Shown here: in pieces, positions 54,697 through 62,320 of the stretch
How positions within the stretch are numbered: position 1 is the stretch's first letter
How the letters are laid out: the number at the start of each line of letters is the position of its first letter
Source: Fusibacter bizertensis
GTDB taxonomy: Bacteria; Bacillota; Clostridia; Peptostreptococcales; Acidaminobacteraceae
Length of the DNA stretch: 64,000 nucleotides
Direction of reading: 5' to 3'
NCBI RefSeq assembly: GCF_029914245.1
Contig: NZ_JARYZI010000002.1
Coordinates: forward strand, 124,001 to 188,000
Notes under the pieces: generated by a model
Databases searched by the model: none
What the model was told of the DNA's origin: nothing
What the model saw: the letters and a program-made list of their open reading frames with translations, nothing else
Made by a program: the position numbers and the translations under genes

Positions 54697-54731
54697 TGAT
54701 AAAGATTATCATAATCGTTATCAATTGTCAA
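54697..54731 (-). promoter_or_regulatory. feoA promoter overlapped by two Fur boxes
   Basis: TTGACA (54726-54731) and TAATCT (54703-54708) with a 17-base spacer on the minus strand. Fur-like sites TGATAAA-G-ATTATCA (54697-54711) and TCATAAT-C-GTTATCA (54709-54723) cover the -10 and the spacer. Confidence 0.85.
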
Positions 54732-54814
54732 TGTAATGTCAAAGATGATATTTAACGTTTTATTAACTTTTTTCAAACATATTTCTACGCAATTTACTGA
54801 ATTCAAAATTTTCT

Positions 54815-55540
54815 TTAGAATATATCTGACGCCTCAAACGACCAATCTATAAAACCACCATTTTGCTTTAACCATTCTCTTTTCAACTTATAGTCTTGAT
54901 CAAAATGAGAAACTAAATTCCAAAAATCAGCTGAATGATTCATGTGTTTTAGATGAGCTAGTTCATGGATGATGACATAGTCTAGAATTGACTTTGGTGC
55001 AAAAATCAAACGCCAGTTAAATAAAACATGTCCTTTGGAAGTACATGTTCCCCAACGTTTTTTTTGGTCTTTTACAGATACTTTTTTAGGATACACTCCC
55101 ATTACTTGACTATAAAAACGAATTCTTTCTTCTATAATAGTGGTTACTAATTGTTTCAGCTCATTTTCAAAGACTGCCGCAATATGCATTTTACTTTCAG
55201 GTTTGTATGAATAGACCAAATACCTATCCGCTAAAACTATTTTTTCATCCTTCTTTAAAGTTACTTCCCTAAAAACCACTTCGTATTTTTCACCTAAGAT
55301 TTCTAACTCGGTGCCTTGACCAATACGGGGCTTAACTCTTCTATTTTGATGTACAACCTCTTGTTTCTCTCTGATCCAAGATTCTTTCTCCATTACAAAA
55401 GCATGGATACTCTTATTCGTTAGTCGTTTTGGCGCTAAAACTCTAACTTCGCCACTGTTTTCAATGATGATACTCATCGTTTTTCTATTACTCTTAGTCA
55501 GCGAATATTCAATTGATGTCTTGTCTTTATTGAAAAACAT
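54815..55540 (-). CDS. YgjP-like metal-dependent hydrolase (SprT/DUF45 type)
   Basis: A 241-residue protein with zinc motif 'VIIHELAHLKHMNHSADFW' (HExxH) and the family blocks 'KKRWGTCTSKGHVLFNWRLI' and N-terminal 'SIIIENSGEVRVLAP'. Relatives include YgjP and other DUF45 proteins of uncertain substrate. The ATG at 55540 follows AGGAG; an earlier ATG five codons upstream overlaps the site. A shorter paralogue is at 57882-58379. Confidence 0.88.
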   Translation of the reverse strand: MFFNKDKTSIEYSLTKSNRKTMSIIIENSGEVRVLAPKRLTNKSIHAFVMEKESWIREKQEVVHQNRRVKPRIGQGTELEILGEKYEVVFREVTLKKDEKIVLADRYLVYSYKPESKMHIAAVFENELKQLVTTIIEERIRFYSQVMGVYPKKVSVKDQKKRWGTCTSKGHVLFNWRLIFAPKSILDYVIIHELAHLKHMNHSADFWNLVSHFDQDYKLKREWLKQNGGFIDWSFEASDIF

Positions 55541-55631
55541 ATAAACTCCTGGCAAATAAATGATGTTTTTAATTGGAATGTGTATATATATCTATTATAC
55601 TTAAAAGTAGAAAAACTTAAAGGAGGCTTTT

Positions 55632-56543
55632 ATGCGTTTAGTTACCCGCTCTGATTTCGATGGCTTAATTTGTGGCATGCTTTTAAAAGAAGCTGGCATC
55701 ATAGATTCATGGACTTTTGTTCATCCTAAGGATTTGCAAGATGGCTTATTTCAACCAACACCTGATGATGTATTAGCAAATGTTCCATACGTTCCTGGTT
55801 GTGGCATGTGGTTCGACCATCACACCTCTGAAAAAGACCGTTTAGGATGGACTCAAGATGTCAAAGGTGAAAGTAGACTTGCACCTTCTGCCGCACGAAT
55901 TATATATGAATATTATGGTGGTGCATCAAGATTCTCAACTTATGAATCTATGATAGAAGCTGTGGATAAGGTTGATTCAGGTCAGCTTTCCAAAGAAGAA
56001 ATATTAAATCCTACAGGTTGGATTTTACTCGGTTTTATCTCTGATCCTAGAACAGGACTTGGAAGATTTAGAGACTTTAAAATAAGCAACTATCAACTGA
56101 TGGAAGAATTGATCAATCACTGTAGAAATATGTCGATTGAAGAAATACTTGAACTAGATGACGTTAAGGAGCGTGTAGATCTTTATTTTGAACAAGATAA
56201 ACTTTTCAAAGAAATGGTTAAAAAGCACACTACTATTGATGAAAATGTGATTATTACAGATTTAAGAGATGTGACTCCCATTTATACAGGTAATCGTTTT
56301 CTGATCTATAGTCTCTATCCAGAGCAAAATGTTTCTCTTTGGATAGTAGATGGAAAACAAAAGCAAAATGTATCAGTTGCATGTGGCTATAGCATCTTAA
56401 ATCGAAGCTGTCAGGTAGATATTGGTAGTTTGATGCTTAGCTATGGTGGCGGTGGCCATAAAATGGTTGGAACTTGCCAGATCGTTTATGCCGACGCCAA
56501 TCAGGCGATAGATGCAATTGTGAAAGCACTCAAAGATAACTAA
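55632..56543 (+). CDS. DHH-family phosphoesterase-like protein
   Basis: A 303-residue protein with the DHH fold: N-terminal 'RLVTRSDFDGLICGMLLKEA', the DHH motif in 'MWFDHHTSEKDR', and a C-terminal DHHA1-like 'SYGGGGHKMVGTCQI'. Related proteins are nucleotide or oligonucleotide phosphodiesterases and exopolyphosphatases. AAGGAGG lies seven bases before the ATG. It precedes hisS with an 87-base gap. Confidence 0.85.
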   Translation: MRLVTRSDFDGLICGMLLKEAGIIDSWTFVHPKDLQDGLFQPTPDDVLANVPYVPGCGMWFDHHTSEKDRLGWTQDVKGESRLAPSAARIIYEYYGGASRFSTYESMIEAVDKVDSGQLSKEEILNPTGWILLGFISDPRTGLGRFRDFKISNYQLMEELINHCRNMSIEEILELDDVKERVDLYFEQDKLFKEMVKKHTTIDENVIITDLRDVTPIYTGNRFLIYSLYPEQNVSLWIVDGKQKQNVSVACGYSILNRSCQVDIGSLMLSYGGGGHKMVGTCQIVYADANQAIDAIVKALKDN

Positions 56544-56630
56544 GGTCTTATGAGTGAATGTATACACATTTCGCTTTATACGGTTAATGCGTTCATGATA
56601 TAATATACCAACAAAACATTAGGAGGCAGT

Positions 56631-57878
56631 ATGTATACAACATTACCCCCAACGGGAATGAGAGACTTCTTACCCCGTGAAAAGGAAATTAGAGAATATG
56701 TCATGCGAGAAATACGTGACGAGTATAAAAAAAGTGGCTTCACTGAAATTGAGACTTCTTTTATTGAAAATATAGGCAACTTAACAGGTGGCGATGGTGG
56801 TGAAAATTCAAAACTGCTTTTCAAAATCATGATGAGAGGCGACAAACTAAAAAATGCTGACTTATCAAATCCTGAAAATTTAGCGGATTATGGCTTACGT
56901 TTTGATTTGACCTTACCTTTAGTGCGTTTTTATGCAAATAATCGCAATGAACTACCTACTATTTTCAAAGCCTTACAAATGGGGCCCGTATTCAGAGCAG
57001 AACGTCCTCAGAAAGGACGTTACCGTGCATTTACACAATGTGATATCGATGTTATCGGTGATGATAGTAATTTAGCTGAAATTGAAATCATTCAAACAAT
57101 CTCAAGTACTCTAAAAAGATTGTCTTTTGAAAATTTCACAATCAAGATCAATGACAGAAGAATATTGAAAGCAATTGTTATGCGCGCAGGTTTTGAAGAA
57201 GAAGTTTTTACCGATATCGCTATCACTTTAGATAAACTCGATAAAATCGGGATAGATGGTGTAAAAAAGGAATTACTTTCTAAAGACTATTCTGAAACAT
57301 CTGTTCAAGATTTATTGGATTTAACTGATTCGTTATCAAAAGATGGTATTGAGGGCATAAAGGAAGCTTGCCCAGAAGGCTATGAAAATCTAAAACAAAT
57401 CATTGAAGTTATTCAGTCAATCGAAGATGGATTCAATATTGAATTTGATTTTACACTAGTTAGAGGCATGGGGTATTATACCAGCACAATATTTGAGATT
57501 ACGTACAGCGATCTTGGTTACGCAATCGCTGGCGGTGGCCGATATGACAAAATGGTAGGTAAGATATCGGGGGTTGATGTCCCTGCAGTAGGTTTTTCAA
57601 TAGGATTTGAACGAATTGTTGATTTGCTATTATCAGAAGATAAACTCTCAACTGATGGTGAAAAAATTGCACTTCTATTCTCAGATGATCAACCATTAAG
57701 TGCAGTCATCCAAAGTGCTGTTGCCTTGAGAAAGTCTTATGCAGTCGTTTCTCTTTATAAGCAAAAGAAAAAGTTAGGCAAACAACTCTCTCAACTTAGC
57801 AAATTAGGCTACAATGGCTATGTTGTGTTTAGTACTGATTCAGAAGGCTTAGAAGTAAAGCAATTTGAGGAAAAATAA
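56631..57878 (+). CDS. hisS: Histidine--tRNA ligase
   Basis: Charges tRNA-His. A class II synthetase of 415 residues. Seen: N-terminal 'PPTGMRDFLPREKEIREYV', motif 2 'FRAERPQKGRYRAFTQCDID', histidine-binding 'GMGYYTSTIFEI' and motif 3 'PAVGFSIGFERIVDLL', with the anticodon-binding domain after about residue 335. AGGAGG lies five bases before the ATG. No T-box is visible upstream. HisZ, the regulatory paralogue, is less likely because catalytic blocks are intact. Confidence 0.92.
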   Translation: MYTTLPPTGMRDFLPREKEIREYVMREIRDEYKKSGFTEIETSFIENIGNLTGGDGGENSKLLFKIMMRGDKLKNADLSNPENLADYGLRFDLTLPLVRFYANNRNELPTIFKALQMGPVFRAERPQKGRYRAFTQCDIDVIGDDSNLAEIEIIQTISSTLKRLSFENFTIKINDRRILKAIVMRAGFEEEVFTDIAITLDKLDKIGIDGVKKELLSKDYSETSVQDLLDLTDSLSKDGIEGIKEACPEGYENLKQIIEVIQSIEDGFNIEFDFTLVRGMGYYTSTIFEITYSDLGYAIAGGGRYDKMVGKISGVDVPAVGFSIGFERIVDLLLSEDKLSTDGEKIALLFSDDQPLSAVIQSAVALRKSYAVVSLYKQKKKLGKQLSQLSKLGYNGYVVFSTDSEGLEVKQFEEK

Positions 57879-57881
57879 CAT

Positions 57882-58379
57882 ATGCAATTAACATCACTTG
57901 ATTTGAGCCTTCACTATCTTGGAAAATTGTATCCCCTTTATCAAACAGCTACAACTAGTAAAAAAACTGAAATTAAATTGCTCCAAGATAAATTAGTAAT
58001 TAGTTTAGCACCTGAATATAGTGAATTAACTAAAGAAATGTTGGATAAGGCAATCGATACTTTTTTGTTCAAACAAAGTAAGCGCCTTATTGAAAAACGT
58101 ATCCGTCACTATCAAAGTTACTTTAAGCTAAAACCCAGGAAGATCACGATTGAACGGAGCATAAAAAAATGGGGCTCTTGCAATCATCTTCGTGAGTTAA
58201 CATTTAACTATTTACTCGTTACAAAAGCACCTGAAGCCATCGACTATGTCATTGTACATGAAATGTGCCATATGGTACATCTGAACCATGACCGTTCATT
58301 TTGGAGATTACTAGGCAGTATCATACCAAATTATGAAGCACATGAAGCACTACTTAACCAAGTAAACCACAGAGGCTAA
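57882..58379 (+). CDS. Second YgjP-like metal-dependent hydrolase
   Basis: A 165-residue paralogue of the protein at 54815-55540. The zinc motif is 'VIVHEMCHMVHLNHDRSFW', and 'IKKWGSCNHLRELTFNYLLV' is the matching family block. It starts three bases after hisS stop with GAGG about ten bases upstream, so it is translated with hisS. Its N-terminal domain is much shorter than that of the other copy. Confidence 0.87.
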   Translation: MQLTSLDLSLHYLGKLYPLYQTATTSKKTEIKLLQDKLVISLAPEYSELTKEMLDKAIDTFLFKQSKRLIEKRIRHYQSYFKLKPRKITIERSIKKWGSCNHLRELTFNYLLVTKAPEAIDYVIVHEMCHMVHLNHDRSFWRLLGSIIPNYEAHEALLNQVNHRG

Positions 58380-58401
58380 AACAGCCACTGTGGTTTTTTT
58401 T
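58365..58401 (+). terminator. Terminator of hisS/ygjP unit
   Basis: The stem AACCACAG/CTGTGGTT with an inner GGCT/AGCC and a run of eight T; the 5' arm is in the last codons of the hydrolase gene. Confidence 0.9.
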
Positions 58402-58476
58402 AAGTCATAACTACCTTGTGACAACATCTGAGAGCTAATTGCTCGAAGATTTTGTTACATCATCTTATATTTTTAG

Positions 58477-58506
58477 TTGACATTACTGTGCGATACACAG
58501 TATAAT
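58477..58506 (+). promoter_or_regulatory. padR operon promoter with internal palindromic operator
   Basis: Consensus TTGACA (58477-58482) and TATAAT (58501-58506) with an 18-base spacer. The spacer holds the palindrome TACTGTG-CGATA-CACAGTA (58484-58502). This is a likely autoregulatory PadR site. Confidence 0.85.
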
Positions 58507-58525
58507 GTCATCAAGAGGTGATACA

Positions 58526-58867
58526 ATGAGTGAATTTGATAAATTATTAAGCAATACACTTCAGGAAATGCGCAGAGGCACATTGGTCTTAGCTGTTTTA
58601 ACCCAAATGGATGAACCGCAATACGGTTATTCTTTGATACAAGCTCTTGCAGCTTATCATTTGGAAATCGATCAAAATACTTTATATCCTTTACTAAGGA
58701 GATTAGAAAAGCAAGGTCTTTTGGAATCAATCTGGCAATTAGAAGATAACAGACCTAGGCGTTACTACAAAATTAGCGAAGAAGGTATACGAATAAGAAA
58801 TGCACTGATTATAGAATGGTCTTCTATAGATAACTCTATATCAAGACTTATTGGAAAGGAGCGTTAA
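58526..58867 (+). CDS. PadR-family transcriptional regulator
   Basis: A 113-residue regulator with the winged-helix pattern 'LVLAVLTQMDEPQYGYSLIQ' and 'LYPLLRRLEKQGLLESIWQL', typical of PadR. The ATG at 58526 lies eight bases after AGAGGTG; an ATG seven codons earlier overlaps the -10 region. The stop is one base before the next gene. It probably represses its own operon through the palindrome in its promoter. Confidence 0.93.
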   Translation: MSEFDKLLSNTLQEMRRGTLVLAVLTQMDEPQYGYSLIQALAAYHLEIDQNTLYPLLRRLEKQGLLESIWQLEDNRPRRYYKISEEGIRIRNALIIEWSSIDNSISRLIGKER

Positions 58868-58868
58868 A

Positions 58869-59861
58869 ATGTTAATTAAAGACTATACTTACACCATTGG
58901 AAAATATCTCCCCACAAATCAAAGAGACGATATTGCTTTGGAGGTTGAAACGACTATCTACGAACAACTTCTCTCTGAGTATGGAAAAGTAGACTATACT
59001 GAAGCCCAAATTGAAAAAGTGATCTACGCCATGGGGTCTCCTAAAAGTGTCGCAGAAGCATATATGGGCAAACCATACTCTATTATCAGTAGTCAACTGA
59101 TTCCTATCTACTGGATGGTGGTGAAATTTTCGATATTAGCTGTTAGCATCGCACTTGCAGTAACAGGATTTATTGAATTAGCTCAAGTGAACAGTAATGA
59201 TTACGTGAGTGCTTTTATAAATTTCCTATCACATATATGGGAGGCTAGTTTATCATCATTTGGAATGATCACTATTATATTTATTTTAATTAGTAAAAAA
59301 GTAAATGCCATTGAGGATAATGATAAGTGGTCAATAAAGTCACTTTCAAAGTATGCACCTGAAAAACACAGAATTAAGACATCGCATAGTATTGCTACAA
59401 TCGTTTTCACTATTCTTGCTATGATATGGCTCAATTATTTCAAATTGGGTATATACTATTCTGTATTAGGAACTGTTGGTTTTATTCAAGTACTTAATTT
59501 AGACGGGTTTAATCAGATATTGGTATTTATCAACATCATTTGGGGTCTAAATATTATTTTGAATATTTATTTGCTTATAAAAGGTCAGTGGGAACTGTTC
59601 ACTAGATGTGCAGATATAATTATCAGTCTTATTGGACTCGGTATTTTTTCATATATTGTATTCAAACCTGGAATTATTGATTATAGTGTCCTTAACAATA
59701 CGAACCAACTTGCCACATTAAGAACTATTACTCAAATAACACTGAATTTATCAGTGCTTGGCGTTGGTATCGCAGTTGCTTTTGACACTTGGCATCATAT
59801 TAAAGCTTTGTTCTTCAGCACTAATGAAATCGATGAACTAAATCAGCAACTTAAAAAGTAA
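58869..59861 (+). CDS. HAAS-type membrane protein, PadR partner
   Basis: A 330-residue protein. The N-terminal domain (about 1-75, 'YLPTNQRDDIALEVETTIYE', 'YAMGSPKSVAEAYMG') matches the HAAS signalling domain, which is commonly encoded next to PadR. Six or so hydrophobic helices follow. The ribosome site AAGGAG lies in the end of padR. PadR and HAAS proteins are often cotranscribed, perhaps as a signal-transducing pair. The rest is uncharacterised. Confidence 0.82.
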   Translation: MLIKDYTYTIGKYLPTNQRDDIALEVETTIYEQLLSEYGKVDYTEAQIEKVIYAMGSPKSVAEAYMGKPYSIISSQLIPIYWMVVKFSILAVSIALAVTGFIELAQVNSNDYVSAFINFLSHIWEASLSSFGMITIIFILISKKVNAIEDNDKWSIKSLSKYAPEKHRIKTSHSIATIVFTILAMIWLNYFKLGIYYSVLGTVGFIQVLNLDGFNQILVFINIIWGLNIILNIYLLIKGQWELFTRCADIIISLIGLGIFSYIVFKPGIIDYSVLNNTNQLATLRTITQITLNLSVLGVGIAVAFDTWHHIKALFFSTNEIDELNQQLKK

Positions 59862-59871
59862 GGAGATAAAC

Positions 59872-60465
59872 ATGTATCATGTTAGCACAGATAAACGTGC
59901 GATCAATTCCGCAGATTTAGCTTTTGAAGCACTTAGAGAATTATCTCATGTGAAAAACTATAAAGATATTTCTGTTACAGATATCGTGAAAACTGCAAAA
60001 ATAGGCCGTGCTACCTTCTATAGATGCTTTGATTCAATAGAGGATGTTTTAAAATACCGGTGTGATCAAATCTACATCCAATGTGGTAGATACCTACTAG
60101 GAGAATTAGTACAAAATCAAATTCACAGTATTGACGAAACTTTTATTCTTCCCTTTTTAAACTATTGGGATCGTCACTCTGAACTCATTGAGTTAATAAT
60201 CAAAAGTGAAAACGAAAGCATAATTAGTTCTGCATTTGTTGGCATGATTGAATCACTACGTTCTGAATATCCACAAGTAGAGATTCCTAACTACAATTAT
60301 TTTATTGCGATGAGAGCAGCACTTGCTACTGCAGTCTTAATCGAGTGGATAAAATCTGGAAAGGACTTGACACCCCAAGCCCTTTCAGATCTATATATTA
60401 ATCAACGCTCCGTCGATATGTCACTTTTAGAACAATCTTTAAACTTTATCAATCCTCAGAAATAA
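59872..60465 (+). CDS. TetR-family transcriptional regulator
   Basis: A 197-residue regulator. The helix-turn-helix is 'DISVTDIVKTAKIGRATFYR', and the C-terminal ligand domain is helical with no recognised signature. AAGGAG lies seven bases before the ATG, ten bases after the membrane protein, so it forms the third gene of the padR operon. Its target is not visible. Confidence 0.9.
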   Translation: MYHVSTDKRAINSADLAFEALRELSHVKNYKDISVTDIVKTAKIGRATFYRCFDSIEDVLKYRCDQIYIQCGRYLLGELVQNQIHSIDETFILPFLNYWDRHSELIELIIKSENESIISSAFVGMIESLRSEYPQVEIPNYNYFIAMRAALATAVLIEWIKSGKDLTPQALSDLYINQRSVDMSLLEQSLNFINPQK

Positions 60466-60467
60466 TG

Positions 60468-60515
60468 AAAGCCATTCCTCATTGTTAGCGTTAAGCTGTT
60501 GTGAGGAATGGCTTT
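60468..60515. terminator. Bidirectional terminator between tetR and SLH protease
   Basis: A fourteen-base stem AAAGCCATTCCTCA/TGAGGAATGGCTTT with T-runs on both sides. Confidence 0.9.
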
Positions 60516-60518
60516 TAT

Positions 60519-62306
60519 TTACGGCATTTTCACTTCAATTATTTCACTGTAATCTGATTCTATGTCAAAAATATATGAGGTCATAGTGATATAAACAGTA
60601 GTTCCAGGTGTTATATCATATAAATTTGCTGAATACGTATCTAACCAAACCAAATCACTTGGATAACCATATTCATCTTCAAAGGTATACCAAGGTCCAT
60701 CTTCTGCATATGCATAGTAGATATGATAATACCATCCCAGTTGATTGTCTTCCCATCCAATTTCAAGATTAGAATTTGATACAGCTTTAGCATAAGGCGT
60801 TGGAATCATATTATTTTCCGCAACCTCATCATAGAACCAACTGCCACTAAATATCAAACCATCAGCATAGGTGTATATACCATCACCATGCATATAATCA
60901 ATAAAAAACTCACCTTCGTAGTAATCTCCATTTTCCCAAGTATAGATGCCATTGCCTTCTTTTAGTCCATCGACAAAGTCACCTGTGTATTGGTCACCAT
61001 TAACATAGTATATTGTACCTTTTCCTTCAGGAACCCCACCTATAACTTCACCAATGTAATAACCGCCATCTTCAAAATCAATTCTTTTAGTGATGGTTAA
61101 ATCCTTTAGGCTTTTTAGCGTAATACTATTATTACTTGAGGCATATTTTTTAACCTCATTAATAGGAATCGCCAAGTTAAGGTTCTGTCCACTTATAAAT
61201 TGTGCTGATGTGATCCCAACTATTTCGCCATACAGATTCACAAGTGCGCCTCCACTACTTCCAGGAGAAATAGGAGCAGATATTTGGAGATAATTTTGAC
61301 CTTCGATTTGTCTTGACCGATTGCTCACTAGCCCATCTGAGATAGTATTTTCCAAACCGATTGGACTTCCTATTGTCAAAATTTCTTCACCATTCTCAAG
61401 TAAACTTGAGTTTCCAAAAATTGCTGTTGGTAAATTTACTCCGGTGATTTTAAGAACAGCAACATCTCGATCTACATCATAAGCAAGTACATTTGAAACA
61501 TCATAAACTTCACCACTTACGAATTTTACTGTAACCTTACTTGCCCCTTCAATAACATGAAAATTCGTGAAAATTTTCCCTGTAACTGCAATGTTGATAC
61601 CACTACCCGTACCCAGCAGCTCATCTTGAGCATCATATGTTTCGATATATACAATTGCTGGACTTACTCTTTTGGATATTTCAGAAGGTTTTAATTCTGA
61701 TTTGACCAAATTAGTACCTTCAAATTTTTGATACGTATTTGTAACTAAAACCATCGCCTGCTCGCGAGAAGCATTACCTTTAGGTGCGACTTTGTTATCA
61801 CCTGTACCTGAAAGCAACCCATTATAGTTCATAAAACCAATGGCTTCAGTCGCCCATGATGAGATTGACTCATTATCAGCAAAATCAACTGGGTATACAT
61901 TTGAGATAGCACTAGGAGAAGCCAATTTTATACATTTGTAAAACATGACTGCAATTTGCTCTCTAGTGATACTTGCACTAGGTGAAAATTTACCACCTCC
62001 AGTTCCCGATATAATGCCAACTTGATATGCCTTAAGAATTTCTACATTTGTTGTATCTGTAAATGGGTTATCAATATTTAAAGCAACTGCTTCACCGCTT
62101 AATTTTTCATATAAACTTAAAATCATACCGGAGAACTGTTCTCTTGTGATATTATCTTGAAACTGATTGAGTAATGGGCTTGGAATCAATCCCGCTGAAA
62201 TGCCCTGATTTATCGTGTCTTTTGACCAAGCACTTGGTGCCGCAAAGCTCATTGAAAACGATAAAATCAGTACCAAGATAAGACTTATACTGACTTTTTT
62301 ATACAT
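60519..62306 (-). CDS. SLH-domain trypsin-like serine protease with MORN repeats
   Basis: A 595-residue secreted surface protein. A signal peptide (cleavage near 22) leads three SLH repeats (about 25-70, 80-127, 140-190; 'FSPSASITREQIAVMF', 'NKVAPKGNASREQAMVL'). A trypsin-like domain (about 208-395) keeps His250 ('IFTNFHVIEG'), Asp281 ('DVDRDVAVLKI') and Ser351 ('SPGSSGGALV'). About four MORN repeats follow (405-490; 'GDQYTGDFVDGLKEGNGIYT'), then an Fn3-like C-terminus. No PDZ domain is seen. SLH domains should anchor it to the cell wall. AGGTG precedes the ATG. Confidence 0.9.
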   Translation of the reverse strand: MYKKVSISLILVLILSFSMSFAAPSAWSKDTINQGISAGLIPSPLLNQFQDNITREQFSGMILSLYEKLSGEAVALNIDNPFTDTTNVEILKAYQVGIISGTGGGKFSPSASITREQIAVMFYKCIKLASPSAISNVYPVDFADNESISSWATEAIGFMNYNGLLSGTGDNKVAPKGNASREQAMVLVTNTYQKFEGTNLVKSELKPSEISKRVSPAIVYIETYDAQDELLGTGSGINIAVTGKIFTNFHVIEGASKVTVKFVSGEVYDVSNVLAYDVDRDVAVLKITGVNLPTAIFGNSSLLENGEEILTIGSPIGLENTISDGLVSNRSRQIEGQNYLQISAPISPGSSGGALVNLYGEIVGITSAQFISGQNLNLAIPINEVKKYASSNNSITLKSLKDLTITKRIDFEDGGYYIGEVIGGVPEGKGTIYYVNGDQYTGDFVDGLKEGNGIYTWENGDYYEGEFFIDYMHGDGIYTYADGLIFSGSWFYDEVAENNMIPTPYAKAVSNSNLEIGWEDNQLGWYYHIYYAYAEDGPWYTFEDEYGYPSDLVWLDTYSANLYDITPGTTVYITMTSYIFDIESDYSEIIEVKMP

Positions 62307-62320
62307 AGTTCACCTCTCCA

